DNA of 64,000 nucleotides from Paraburkholderia nodosa (GTDB lineage: Bacteria; Pseudomonadota; Gammaproteobacteria; Burkholderiales; Burkholderiaceae), in the NCBI RefSeq assembly GCF_001718195.1, contig NZ_MCNV01000012.1, positions 124,001-188,000 of the forward strand, given 5' to 3'. Under the pieces are notes generated by a model, which was given only the letters and a program-made list of their open reading frames with translations, did no database searches and was not told the DNA's origin. A program made the position numbers and the translations under genes. Numbering within the stretch: the first letter of the stretch is position 1; each line of letters starts with the position of its first letter. Below are positions 43,255-51,906 of the stretch, one piece after another.

Positions 43255-44550
43255 ATGGACCCCTCGTCTAACCTTTCGACCAGACATTCAAAGGCCGCCG
43301 CGGTTTTCCGCGTAACAGGCGGGAATTTCCTCGAGCAGTTCGACTTCTTCCTGTTCGGCTTCTACGCCACGCAGATCGCCAACGTTTTCTTTCCCGCCAG
43401 GAGCGAGTTCGCCTCGTTGATGATGACGTTCGCGGTCTTCGGTGCCGGCTTCCTGATGCGGCCGCTGGGCGCCATCGTGCTTGGCGCCTACATCGACGAC
43501 GTCGGCCGCCGCAAGGGCCTCATCGCTACGCTTTCCATCATGGCGAGCGGCACCATCCTGATCGCGTTCGTACCGGGCTATGCGACGATCGGACTTCTCG
43601 CGCCCGCGCTCGTGCTGCTCGGGCGGCTGCTACAGGGCTTCTCGGCGGGCGCCGAACTGGGTGGCGTGTCGGTGTATCTCGCCGAGATGGCCACGCCCGG
43701 CCGCAAGGGCTTCTTCACGAGCTGGCAGTCGGCGAGCCAGCAGGTCGCGATCGTCGTCGCTGCGGGCCTCGGCTTTGCGCTCAACCAGTGGCTGAGCGCA
43801 CCGGCCATCGCCGCGTGGGGCTGGCGCGTACCGTTCTTCGTCGGCTGCATGATCGTGCCGTTTATCTTCATGCTGCGTCGCAATCTGGAGGAAACGCAGG
43901 AGTTCAAGGCGCGCCAGCATCGCCCGAGCATGAAAGAAGTATTCGGCACGCTGGTCCAGAACTGGGCCGTCGTCGTCGCCGGCATGATGCTGGTGGCGAT
44001 GACCACCACGAGCTTCTATCTCATCACCGTCTACGCGCCGACCTTCGGCAAGACGGTCCTGCACCTGAGCACCGCCGACAGTCTGCTCGTGACGCTCTGT
44101 GTCGGCGTGTCGAATTTCGTGTGGCTGCCGATCGGCGGGGCACTCTCCGACAAGATCGGCCGCCGGCCGCTCCTCGTCGGCATGACGGTGCTCGCTATCG
44201 CGACCGCATACCCGGCCCTGTCGCTGCTCGCTCACGCGCCGAGCTTCGTCAACATGCTGCTCGTCCTCCTTTGGCTCTCTTTCATGTACGGAATCTATAA
44301 TGGCGCGATGGTCGTCGCGCTCACGGAAGTGATGCCGGTGCAGGTACGCGTTGCTGGCTTCTCGCTCGCCTACAGTCTCGCTACGGCCGTGTTCGGAGGC
44401 TTCACGCCGGCGATCTCGACGGCGCTCATTCATATGACCGGCGACAAGGCCGCACCCGGCTACTGGATGAGCCTGGCCGCAGCGTGCGCCCTTTTGGCGA
44501 CGTTCGCGCTCTATCGCCGCCGCGCAGTGACACTGACACCGGCGCACTGA
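43255..44550 (+). CDS. Citrate/tricarballylate-type MFS symporter
   Basis: A 431-residue major facilitator transporter with 12 predicted helices of the metabolite:proton symporter group, similar in length to citrate (CitA) and tricarballylate (TcuC) carriers. The start is ATG at 43255 with GGAG upstream. Typical parts are GGNFLEQFDFFLFGFYATQI at about residues 20-39, the loop DDVGRRKG, RLLQGFSAGAELGGVSVYLA near 130, and the second-half loop GGALSDKIGRRPLL. It is followed after 43 bases by a periplasmic binding protein and a convergent LysR gene, a common grouping in Burkholderiales. A tricarboxylate is the most likely substrate. Confidence 0.87.
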   Translation: MDPSSNLSTRHSKAAAVFRVTGGNFLEQFDFFLFGFYATQIANVFFPARSEFASLMMTFAVFGAGFLMRPLGAIVLGAYIDDVGRRKGLIATLSIMASGTILIAFVPGYATIGLLAPALVLLGRLLQGFSAGAELGGVSVYLAEMATPGRKGFFTSWQSASQQVAIVVAAGLGFALNQWLSAPAIAAWGWRVPFFVGCMIVPFIFMLRRNLEETQEFKARQHRPSMKEVFGTLVQNWAVVVAGMMLVAMTTTSFYLITVYAPTFGKTVLHLSTADSLLVTLCVGVSNFVWLPIGGALSDKIGRRPLLVGMTVLAIATAYPALSLLAHAPSFVNMLLVLLWLSFMYGIYNGAMVVALTEVMPVQVRVAGFSLAYSLATAVFGGFTPAISTALIHMTGDKAAPGYWMSLAAACALLATFALYRRRAVTLTPAH

Positions 44551-44593
44551 TGCGTTTCCCCCGCTCGCATCGCAACCCAGCACGACCACGACC

Positions 44594-45376
44594 ATGAGAA
44601 ACCTGCTTCCGAAACTTTGCGCGGCAGCGCTCGTCGCAACCTCGGCCGCTGCGGCGAACGTGCAGGCCGCCGACCTGCACGTCATGAGCTCGGGGGGCTT
44701 CACCGCTGCGTACAAGGTGCTCGGCCCGAGGTTCGCTTCCCAGACGGGCAACACGCTCGACACCGCGCTCGGCCCGTCGATGGGCAAATCGCCCGAAGCG
44801 ATCCCCAACCGGCTCGAGCGTGGCGAGCCTGCGGACGTCGTCATCATGGTCGGCTACGCACTCGACGACCTGATCAAGCAAGGCAAGGTCATTCCCGGAT
44901 CGCGGGTCGAGCTCGCCGATTCGCGCATCGGCATGGTCGTGCGTGAAGGTGCGGCAAAGCCCGACATCGGCTCGACGGAAGGCCTCAAGCAGACCTTGCT
45001 GCACGCGAAGTCGATTGCCTACTCGGACAGCGCGAGCGGCGTCTATATCGAGCGAGAGTTGTTCAGGAAGCTCGGTATCGAGGATCAGGTCAGGTCGAAA
45101 GCGAAGATGATTCCGCGCATTCCGGTGGCGTCGGTGGTGGCGAACGGTGACTACGAAGTCGGCTTCCAGCAGGTGAGCGAATTGCTGCCTGTCCAGGGGG
45201 CAACGTTCGTTGGCAAGATTCCCGAGTCTCTGCAGTCCGTCACGCGTTTCGCCGGCGGCATCCCCGTAGGCGCGCAGCATCCGAAGGAAGCGAAGGCGCT
45301 CCTCGACTATCTCGCATCGCCCGATGTGCAAGCCGAAGTGAGATCGACCGGGCTCGATTCCGTCTCCGCGCATTGA
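44594..45376 (+). CDS. Periplasmic substrate-binding protein (ModA-like)
   Basis: A 260-residue exported binding protein of the ModA-like (molybdate/sulfate-type PBP2) fold. The signal peptide (LLPKLCAAALVATSAAAANV) is cut near VQA before ADLHVMSSGG. The core shows GKSPEAIPNRLERGEPADVV, SKIAYSDSASGVYIER-like sequence and the closing region GFQQVSELLPVQGATFVGKI. No ABC permease or ATPase is near, so it may serve the adjacent MFS carrier or be a sensor. Homologues beside citrate carriers are frequent. The ligand may be an organic acid and not molybdate. Confidence 0.85.
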   Translation: MRNLLPKLCAAALVATSAAAANVQAADLHVMSSGGFTAAYKVLGPRFASQTGNTLDTALGPSMGKSPEAIPNRLERGEPADVVIMVGYALDDLIKQGKVIPGSRVELADSRIGMVVREGAAKPDIGSTEGLKQTLLHAKSIAYSDSASGVYIERELFRKLGIEDQVRSKAKMIPRIPVASVVANGDYEVGFQQVSELLPVQGATFVGKIPESLQSVTRFAGGIPVGAQHPKEAKALLDYLASPDVQAEVRSTGLDSVSAH

Positions 45377-45410
45377 GGCGGAACCATGGGAAGGCTTGTC
45401 TCAGCCAGCC

Positions 45411-46376
45411 TCACGATGCGGTCTTCCTTCTCGTCTTCGCCGTCGTCGCGCTGTTGCCCACGGCATCACTGCGTGCGACGCCGGCACGCTTCGTCTCGAT
45501 GATCGTCCGGTGAAACTCCTGTGCAGCCGGTGTGAGCGGCCGTCCGCGCCGTCTTACGATTCCCACGCGTCGTTTCACCACCGGTTCGACGAGCGGCACG
45601 CTCGTGAGGATTGGATGGTCATGTCCGGGCATGGCCATTGAGGGCACGGCGGCGACGCCGAGCCCCGCCTCGATCAATCCGAGCATGGTCGTCACGTGCC
45701 GGGTCTCGCAAACGCTCGGTGCTCGCGGCGCCACGGCAGTGAGCGCCTGGTCGAGCAACAGGCGGTTACCGGAAGTCTTGTCGACCGAGACGTAGTCGTG
45801 TTCGTAGAGCTCGTCCCAGGTCACGCGCTTCTTGCGTGCAAGCGGATGGTCGCGGCGGCAGGCAGCAACGAACCGCTCCTGCAGCAGGACTTTGAACTCG
45901 ATCTCGGACTCTTGACTGCCCATGAAGCTCACGCCGAAATCAGCCTCGCCGCTGATGACGGCGCCAAGCACCTCGTTAGCGCTCGAATCGAGGAGCTTGA
46001 CCCGGATGCGTGGAAAGCGGCGATGATAGCTCGCGATGACGCTCGGCAGAAAGTAATACGCCACCGAAGGCACGCATGCGATAGTCACATGACCCAAGTG
46101 GCTCGATGAAACATCGCGAATGCCGAGCAGCGCGACGTCAAGATCATCGAGCAGTTGTTCTGCGCTTTGGGCGAACACGCGGCCGACGGTGGTGAGCGTG
46201 ACGCTGCGCGTGGTGCGCTCGATGAGACGCACGCCGAGCGCTTCCTCGAGCTTGTCGATCCGACGGCTCAACGCTGGCTGGGATATGCTCACCGCCTCGG
46301 CGGCCTTTCGGAAGCTTCCCAGCTCCACCACCGCCCGAAACGCCTGCAAGTCATTCAAGTCAAAGTTCACGCCCAC
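45411..46376 (-). CDS. LysR-family transcriptional regulator
   Basis: A 321-residue LysR-type regulator; the winged helix is at residues 3-62 (DLNDLQAFRAVVELGSFRKA, ISQPALSRRIDKLEEALGVR) and the effector domain at 90-295. I prefer the GTG at 46376, with GGAGG six bases upstream, over the ATG at 46391. The last 30 residues are basic and disordered. It is convergent with the binding-protein gene (34 bases between stop codons), so it does not share a promoter with the transporter, but the three genes form a recurrent cluster and it probably controls tricarboxylate uptake. Confidence 0.88.
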   Translation of the reverse strand: MGVNFDLNDLQAFRAVVELGSFRKAAEAVSISQPALSRRIDKLEEALGVRLIERTTRSVTLTTVGRVFAQSAEQLLDDLDVALLGIRDVSSSHLGHVTIACVPSVAYYFLPSVIASYHRRFPRIRVKLLDSSANEVLGAVISGEADFGVSFMGSQESEIEFKVLLQERFVAACRRDHPLARKKRVTWDELYEHDYVSVDKTSGNRLLLDQALTAVAPRAPSVCETRHVTTMLGLIEAGLGVAAVPSMAMPGHDHPILTSVPLVEPVVKRRVGIVRRRGRPLTPAAQEFHRTIIETKRAGVARSDAVGNSATTAKTRRKTAS

Positions 46377-46755
46377 AACCGGCCTCCGCATCCTGGATGC
46401 CGACTATTTTGCATGATTCAGCAGAGATCCCCACCACCCAAATGACGCCCGTATCCGCAGCTTTGGGACTGCCACCGACATGAGTGTGACGGACTGGTTT
46501 CGCACAACGACATTCGTGTTCGCGACGCAGTTGTCTCTTTATGGCCGACCTCTGTCCGCGCTACCGCGCAAAACGTGCGGGCCGTGCCGGCCGCCGGCGC
46601 GGCGAAGAATTGAGCATCCTCGTACAATTCATGCGGTGGCCTTGAGCTTCCTGACAAACCTGTCGGCGCAGCTGCATTAGTTTTCCTGCGTTCCGTTAGT
46701 GTCTCTGTGAGACCACTGTTCGGATTCGTCGTAACTCTGAAAAAGGAGAAAGAGA
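46377..46755. other. Intergenic region between LysR and BON genes
   Basis: About 380 bases without a gene. It should hold promoters for both flanking genes; AAAAAGGAGAAAGAG at its right edge is the ribosome site of the BON gene. A GC-rich self-complementary stretch lies near 46580 (GCCGGCCGCCGGC). Confidence 0.4.
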
Positions 46756-47097
46756 ATGAAGGGTATTCAGGCAATCAAGCTGGCTGGTGGCGCACTGATC
46801 GTCGCCGCTTCGGTCAGCGCATGGGCGCAGGGGAACGATACAGGCACGGCGCCTGCCACTTCGCAAACGTCGAAGCAGGCCAACCACGCATTGGAAAAGA
46901 AAGTGCGTGCCGCACTGGATCACGCGAAGGACATCAAGCCGGAAAATATTGTGATTCGCGCTCGCGATGGCGTGGTGACGTTGGAAGGCACCGTTCCGGA
47001 TTCCTCGCAGGTCGACAAGGCCGCTCAAGTCGCACAGGGCGTTGCCGGCGTGACCTCGGTCAAGAACGCATTGACCATCAAGGAAGTGGGTCAGTAA
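46756..47097 (+). CDS. Periplasmic BON-domain protein
   Basis: A 113-residue secreted protein with a signal peptide (LAGGALIVAASVSAWAQG) and one BON domain (about residues 45-110; ALEKKVRAALDHAKDIKPEN, then VIRARDGVVTLEGTVPDSSQ and VTSVKNALTI). BON domains bind membrane lipids; in OsmY-type proteins they protect the envelope in osmotic or acid stress. AAAAAGGAG precedes the ATG. It is single, with its own promoter likely in the AT-rich leader. The assignment is strong and the physiological role inferred. Confidence 0.9.
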   Translation: MKGIQAIKLAGGALIVAASVSAWAQGNDTGTAPATSQTSKQANHALEKKVRAALDHAKDIKPENIVIRARDGVVTLEGTVPDSSQVDKAAQVAQGVAGVTSVKNALTIKEVGQ

Positions 47098-47163
47098 CCC
47101 TGGCCTTTGGCGGGCCGCCCTTTCGTTTGCGCGAGGGTGCGGCTTCGCCGTTCCCCCGATATG

Positions 47164-47180
47164 GCCGCCCCACGGGCGGC
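47164..47180 (+). terminator. Short GC hairpin after the BON gene
   Basis: GCCGCCC (47164-47170) pairs with GGGCGGC (47174-47180) around a three-base loop, 67 bases beyond the stop codon. There is no T-run, so termination is only possible. Confidence 0.3.
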
Positions 47181-47245
47181 TGCTGGCTGCTGTCCAGGAT
47201 CAGTGGTCATCCGCGCCTTCGCGGCAGGCGGCACGTCCGGAGAAC

Positions 47246-48061
47246 TCAGCTGGACGAAGCCGCGCGCGACGTCGACCATGTCAGTGTGAATCGGACGCTG
47301 CCGCGGGTGGGAACATAGAGCGCGCGAGTCCGCTCCACGCCGTCGAATGTGGCAACGACGCGGTAGTGGCCAGGGGGCAGCCGCGCGAACAGGTAGGGGC
47401 CGGCCGATGTGCCGGCAAAGACGACCTTCCCGTTGGACCCGAATATCTGCACGGCGACACCCGACAGGTACTCGCCCGATGCGGCGGTGAATGTTGCCCG
47501 CATGCTATAGCCGGGCGCGAGCCTGCGAAGCGTAGTGGCTTCATCCTCGCCCACGCCGCCCGTGACATAGGCGATACCGCGGTCGTGTCCGACCGGTATG
47601 TCGCTGGCTGGGATCTCCTGAACAGGCGTCTTGCTGGGCGGCGCCTCAGTGGGGGGCGTCTTGTGGTCGGGTGCCTGCCGCGCAGGCGCGATGGCATGTG
47701 CGTGGGGTCTGCTGATACCCGATTCGCAATCCAGTCCGGGTATGACGCCATTGGGGCCGCCGAACCCGTTCATCGGACGTCCTTCCAGCAACCAGCGCGG
47801 GAGGGAGAGATCTTGCGCTTTTGCGCGGGGAATGAGCGTACTGCGCATGCGCTCCACGACCATCCGACGTTCGTCGAGCGTCGACGCGCGGTGCATCTCT
47901 GCGCAGTACTCAATGCGTTCGTCGTCGCTCAGTAACAGGGAGGAAATCGATTCTGGGGGCACCTCTGGCTGCCTCGCGTGCCTGGCAAAGGCTGCTGTCG
48001 ATGCAGTACACACAGCCACAACCAGGACGGTTCTCGACAGGCGGGAAAATGTCGTGAACAT
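47246..48061 (-). CDS. Secreted carboxypeptidase-regulatory-like protein
   Basis: A 271-residue exported protein. A signal peptide (LSRTVLVVAVCTASTAAFAR) precedes a helical region with two cysteines, a Pro/Thr-rich linker (residues 125-165) and a C-terminal carboxypeptidase-regulatory-like (peptidase-associated, transthyretin-like) beta domain (SGEYLSGVAVQIFGSNGKVV, PYLFARLPPGHYRVVATFDG). The start at 48061 has GGAGG six bases upstream; frames above it include repetitive DNA (48137-48172) and are not needed. It is probably periplasmic or surface-exposed. I do not recognise a characterised homologue. Confidence 0.7.
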   Translation of the reverse strand: MFTTFSRLSRTVLVVAVCTASTAAFARHARQPEVPPESISSLLLSDDERIEYCAEMHRASTLDERRMVVERMRSTLIPRAKAQDLSLPRWLLEGRPMNGFGGPNGVIPGLDCESGISRPHAHAIAPARQAPDHKTPPTEAPPSKTPVQEIPASDIPVGHDRGIAYVTGGVGEDEATTLRRLAPGYSMRATFTAASGEYLSGVAVQIFGSNGKVVFAGTSAGPYLFARLPPGHYRVVATFDGVERTRALYVPTRGSVRFTLTWSTSRAASSS

Positions 48062-48659
48062 GATGAACCTCCGGGCCAATCTCGGGAGTGCGGCACCGGG
48101 TCCGTCCCGGAGGCGCCTGCGAGAGCCTCGACCTGCTTCAGACATTTCAGACATTTCAGACGTTTCAGACGGGCAACGGCGATTGACGTGTCTTTTACGC
48201 GGTGAAATGCGCCAGGCGCAACTACCACCGCAGTGTAGCAAGTCGGACGCGCAGAAGCCGGCCGGGTGGTCCCATCGAGTACGCGAGCGGTCGTGTGAGG
48301 CTGGACTCGATCCTGCGGCGAACTCTCGCAGAAAGCCAAATCCTGTGAACCGCGCAACAGAAGAAAGTATTGTTTCGCTTAATTCATTCTTTACACTATA
48401 GCTCCACTGCCGCAGCGTTGAATAGCTTGCCTCGTGCTCAAAGCGGCGCGGCGCATCGAGGCCCAACAGCCAGGTCGTTTTCCCGAACATAGAGTTATCA
48501 GACGATTTGCACCTACCTATCCCGGCACAGCAGATAAACAACACCCTGTAACGAATAGCTGTGCGGCAATGAAATGACACGCTACGCTCCCGTTCACGGC
48601 CTTTTGGTTCGAGCGCGAAAAGACTTTCCCAGTTACCCATCAATTACTGTGGATTGCCA
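48062..48659. other. Divergent intergenic region with tandem repeats
   Basis: About 600 bases between two divergent genes. It contains a 9-bp tandem repeat (listed separately), an AT-rich stretch at 48362-48405 (TATTGTTTCGCTTAATTC) and likely promoters of both genes. No other gene is evident. Confidence 0.5.
48137..48172. repeat. 9-bp tandem repeat, four units
   Basis: Four 9-base units of TTCAGACAT run head to tail: two perfect, the third ending CGT and the fourth ending CGG. On the minus strand the unit contains ATG in phase with the downstream gene (MSE repeats), about 76 bases before its start codon. It lies in the leader of that gene and could vary in copy number. Confidence 0.85.
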
Positions 48660-49838
48660 ATGAAAAAAATACTTATTTTCAGTGCCACTGGCGCGCTGTT
48701 CGTTGCAGCGGCATCGTCGGCATTCGCACAAAGCTCGGTCACGCTGTACGGCATCGTCGATGAAGCCATTCGGTATCAGACGAATGCTGGCCCGGGTGGC
48801 AATGACCAGGTTGCGATGACGTCCGGCCCGGAAACCCACAGCCGCTGGGGCTTGAGGGGCAGTGAGGATCTGGGCGACAGCTGGTCCGCAATCTTCCGCC
48901 TCGAGAACGGCTTCGAAGCGTTCAATGGGCAGCTACACGTGCCCGGCACACTGTTCAGTCGGCAAGCTTTCGTGGGTCTGTCCAACAAAACGTGGGGCTC
49001 GCTGACCTTTGGCAGGCAATATGCGCCGGCCTACGACACCTTGGGCGATATCTTCGACCCGCTGACCGTTGGCAACTATTGGCAAAACAGCTGGATGTAT
49101 AACGGCATCGGTCCTTACCTGGAAGTCAACAACTCGGTCAAGTACAAGGGCAGCTTCGATGGCCTGGATATCAATGCCCTTTACGGCTTTGGCAACCAGC
49201 CGGGCGCGCTCGGTCTCGGCGCCACCTATGCCGTGGAACTGACTTACACGTACGGCCCAGCCATGCTCAACGCAGGCTTCCAGCAGGTCTCCGTTCCGAC
49301 ATCTGCGACTGGCTCTTCGGTTGGCACCAGTGTCGGCAGCTCGATCAATGGCACCAAGACCAACTTCCTGCACATCAGCGGCGCGTTTCAGATCACCCAC
49401 GACATCCGCCTGCTGGCCGGCTGGCTGCGGGGGCAGGACCGGACTGGTTTGACTGATAGCTATATGCAGCAATCTGGCGCGCCGACACTGAAGGGTAGCG
49501 GCAGCCCCAACCGTATCGACGACACCTGGTACATCGGTGCGAACTGGCACGCCATGCCTGCGCTGCTGTTCACGTTCGCCTACTACTACGGGCAGACGCG
49601 CAACGCAGAACTGCTCGACGGCACCCTCGGCAGGGGGATAAACCAATCGGCTACCGTTCTCGCCGAATACTCGTTCACGAAGCGCACGGAAGTCTACGGG
49701 ATCACGGACTTCGCGCGCGGCACAGGCGCCTTCTCCGCCGACTACCCGGGCGGGGTCAACGGCGAGGGCATTCCGACCAACACCATTGGCCGCACCAATC
49801 AGGTGGGCGTGGCAGTCGGACTTCGCACGATATTCTAG
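48660..49838 (+). CDS. Trimeric outer-membrane porin (second)
   Basis: A 392-residue Burkholderiales porin, paralogous to the one at 16399. The signal peptide MKKILIFSATGALFVAAASS is cut before AQSSVTLYGIVDEAI. Strands RWGLRGSEDLGDSWSAIFRL and SRQAFVGLSNKTWGSLTFGR match the family, and the C-terminus (NQVGVAVGLRTIF) ends in Phe. I start at the ATG 48660; a TTG two codons earlier is less likely. The ribosome site is not strong. The loops differ from those of the first porin, so solute preference may differ. It is divergent from the secreted beta-domain protein. Confidence 0.94.
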   Translation: MKKILIFSATGALFVAAASSAFAQSSVTLYGIVDEAIRYQTNAGPGGNDQVAMTSGPETHSRWGLRGSEDLGDSWSAIFRLENGFEAFNGQLHVPGTLFSRQAFVGLSNKTWGSLTFGRQYAPAYDTLGDIFDPLTVGNYWQNSWMYNGIGPYLEVNNSVKYKGSFDGLDINALYGFGNQPGALGLGATYAVELTYTYGPAMLNAGFQQVSVPTSATGSSVGTSVGSSINGTKTNFLHISGAFQITHDIRLLAGWLRGQDRTGLTDSYMQQSGAPTLKGSGSPNRIDDTWYIGANWHAMPALLFTFAYYYGQTRNAELLDGTLGRGINQSATVLAEYSFTKRTEVYGITDFARGTGAFSADYPGGVNGEGIPTNTIGRTNQVGVAVGLRTIF

Positions 49839-49994
49839 AGACGCGTGCATACCCTCCGACACGGGCTCGGGCCGGCGTAGCAGCGTCGGTCCGCTGTCGA
49901 GCGCGCAGCTGACGCTCCACCGTTCGTGCGCAAGCCATCGTGGACGGCTCAGGTGGTCGTCTCTCGTACCGGTTTTTCCGGCAGGCCCTGCGCC

Positions 49995-50615
49995 TCATGC
50001 GGGCAAAAGTCCAGCTTTTCGATAGCTTTCGATGAGTGCGTCATAGAGAGAGATATCAGAACGGCTCTTCGCAATGAGCTGAGCGCCGGCGATGGCAGCA
50101 AAGATAGCGCGAGCGCGCTGTTTGCTCTCCCGGGAACCGACCACCGCCGCTGCGGACAGAACCTTGCTCAGCCACGCGACGTTCACGTCGGCAAAGGTCA
50201 GGACTTCATTCATCACGACATCCGGCAAGTCGTCAGTTTCGGCGGCCATGAAGCTGCAAAGGCATATGCGATTGCCGGTCTCAAGCGCCTTGCGGAATGT
50301 GTCTGGATAGTGACGCAGGCAGTGCAGCGGATCCTGCGATCTGGCCAGCATGTCATCGAGAGCCGCCGCGGAATCCTCCCAGTAACGCCTCGCTACCGCG
50401 GCGCCGAGATCAGCCTTGCTTTCGAAGTGGTGGTAGATGCTCGCGGCCTTGATACCAACCTCGTCCGCAAGATCACGATAGTTCAAACCGCCATAGCCGT
50501 GCGCCTGCGCGAGCCTCGTGGCGGCCGCCAGGATTCTCTCCCTCGAGTTTGAGCTCGCGTCATTTCTCACTGCTTCAGCCTCCGCAAACAGGAAATGGGT
50601 GTTGACACCGCTCAT
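49995..50615 (-). CDS. TetR-family repressor, divergent from GST
   Basis: A 206-residue TetR-family protein. The helix-turn-helix lies at residues 25-70 (SRERILAAATRLAQAHGYGG, DEVGIKAASIYHHFESKADL) and the ligand domain after it. GAAGG is four or five bases before the ATG at 50615. It is divergent from the glutathione-transferase gene, and the shared region holds a clear inverted repeat (50633-50650) overlapping the promoter. I infer that it represses the transferase gene and itself, and is released by an electrophile or other small molecule. It is unlike the two paralogous TetR proteins at 18302 and 28882. Confidence 0.9.
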   Translation of the reverse strand: MSGVNTHFLFAEAEAVRNDASSNSRERILAAATRLAQAHGYGGLNYRDLADEVGIKAASIYHHFESKADLGAAVARRYWEDSAAALDDMLARSQDPLHCLRHYPDTFRKALETGNRICLCSFMAAETDDLPDVVMNEVLTFADVNVAWLSKVLSAAAVVGSRESKQRARAIFAAIAGAQLIAKSRSDISLYDALIESYRKAGLLPA

Positions 50616-50650
50616 TGTACCTTCTATTGTTAACCTAACAAACGTTAGGT
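50602..50650 (+). promoter_or_regulatory. GST promoter with TetR operator
   Basis: TTGACA (50602) and TATTGT (50625), spaced by 17 bases, form a sigma-70 promoter reading towards the transferase. Immediately after, ACCTAAC (50633-50639) and GTTAGGT (50644-50650) form a perfect inverted repeat with a four-base centre. A repressor there would block initiation. It matches the size of usual TetR sites. Confidence 0.78.
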
Positions 50651-50716
50651 AGGGGCGTGAGTGACGTGTCTTTACAAGGCCCAATCCAATGCAACCGACT
50701 ATGGAGCGAACCGGCA

Positions 50717-51418
50717 ATGACTTCCAGTACCGTCAATTTCGAAGCAACCCAGGTGCCAGTGATGAAGATTTACGACTTCCCGACAGGGCCGTATCCGACA
50801 CGCGTCCGCATCGCGCTGGCTGAAAAGCAGCTGCAATCATGCGTCGAGTTCGTGATGGTCGACCTTTACAAGGGGGAGCACAAAAAGCCCGGCTTCATCG
50901 CGGCCAAGAACTATTCGGGGACGCTGCCGGTGCTCGAACTCGATGACGGAACCTGTATCGCCGAGTGCACCGCCATTACCGAATACCTCGACGCGCTCGA
51001 TGGCGCGCCTACGCTCACCGGCAGCACACCGCGCGAAAAGGGCGTGATCCACATGATGAGCAAGCGCGCCGAGCTGGAGCTGCTCGACGCCGTCAGCGTC
51101 TATTTCCATCACGGCACGCCGGGACTGGGCCCCGACGTCGAGACGTATCAAAACCCGGAGTGGGGGTTCCGTCAACGCGATAAGGCGTTGAGGGGTATGC
51201 GCTACTTTGATGCCGTTCTGAAAAGCCAACCCTATGTCGCCGGCGAGGCTTTCTCGATGGCCGACATCACCGTCATCGGCGGTTTGGTCTTTGCCAAACT
51301 TGTGAAGCTACCGGTGCCTGTGGAGTGTGATGCGCTTCAAGCCTGGTACGCAAGAATGCTGGAGCGTCAGAGCGTCATGAATCAGCCGGTATTCGCTGCC
51401 CTGACCCGGGCGTCATAA
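50717..51418 (+). CDS. Glutathione S-transferase family protein
   Basis: A 233-residue GST-fold protein. The thioredoxin-like domain starts at KIYDFPTGPYPTRVRIALAE (about residues 17-36), includes the cis-Pro segment YSGTLPVLELDDG and the ECTAITEYLDALDGAPTL turn; the helical domain fills 105-220 (SMADITVIGGLVFAKLVKLP). I start at the ATG 50717; an ATG at 50762, next to the fold, and one at 50657 are alternatives. The catalytic Tyr/Ser/Cys cannot be fixed securely; the Thr/Pro-Tyr near the start (PTGPYPTR) is the likely region. It probably detoxifies electrophiles under control of the adjacent TetR. Confidence 0.88.
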   Translation: MTSSTVNFEATQVPVMKIYDFPTGPYPTRVRIALAEKQLQSCVEFVMVDLYKGEHKKPGFIAAKNYSGTLPVLELDDGTCIAECTAITEYLDALDGAPTLTGSTPREKGVIHMMSKRAELELLDAVSVYFHHGTPGLGPDVETYQNPEWGFRQRDKALRGMRYFDAVLKSQPYVAGEAFSMADITVIGGLVFAKLVKLPVPVECDALQAWYARMLERQSVMNQPVFAALTRAS

Positions 51419-51501
51419 CCGGCCGGGACGGACCAGTGATGCAACAAAACGGTGACCGGTTAGAACGGCCACGCGCGCGAATGCAGTAAGAGGTTAGGCG
51501 G

Positions 51502-51906
51502 TCACTCCAACGCGCTCCCGCGCCACGGCGCCTCGCGCAGGGCATCACCCTGATAAAACGCGGGGAAGCGTTCGAGCTGGCGAAGGGCATCCGCCATGGA
51601 CACGTCAGCGCTCAACACGGCGCTCGAAAACCCCATGCGCTCCATCTGGAGCAACTGATCGACGAGCACTTCGCCCGTCGCGCGCAGGTCGCCTTCGAAG
51701 CGGAGCCGTCGCCGGATCAGGTAGGCCTGGCTATAGGCGCGCCCATCGGTGAACGACGGGAATTGAAGCTCCACGCGCGACGCAGCTGCAATTTCGATGG
51801 CGTAGGCAAGCGGATCGGCATCGTTCGGGAGGATCAAGGTGGATGCCGAAACATCGCCGGCATGAGCCTCAGCGTCCAGAAGACGTATGCGTGAGGCGGT
51901 TTTCAT
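51502..51906 (-). CDS. DUF934 protein of the sulfite-reductase operon
   Basis: A 134-residue protein of the DUF934 family, almost always encoded next to CysI in proteobacteria and thought to be an accessory of siroheme sulfite reductase. The start at 51906 overlaps the cysI stop by four bases. The sequence has SRVELQFPSFTDGRAYSQAY and LIRRRLRFEGDLRATGEVLV, the conserved core of the family, and ends in a variable tail. No transmembrane segment. No other sulfate-assimilation genes (cysH, cysD, cysN) follow in the window, which is a departure from the common gene order. Confidence 0.88.
   Translation of the reverse strand: MKTASRIRLLDAEAHAGDVSASTLILPNDADPLAYAIEIAAASRVELQFPSFTDGRAYSQAYLIRRRLRFEGDLRATGEVLVDQLLQMERMGFSSAVLSADVSMADALRQLERFPAFYQGDALREAPWRGSALE

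Noticed and set aside
43630..44847. A 405-codon frame opposite the citrate-type carrier and binding protein
   Set aside because: It crosses two real genes in antisense with biased composition and no recognisable protein.
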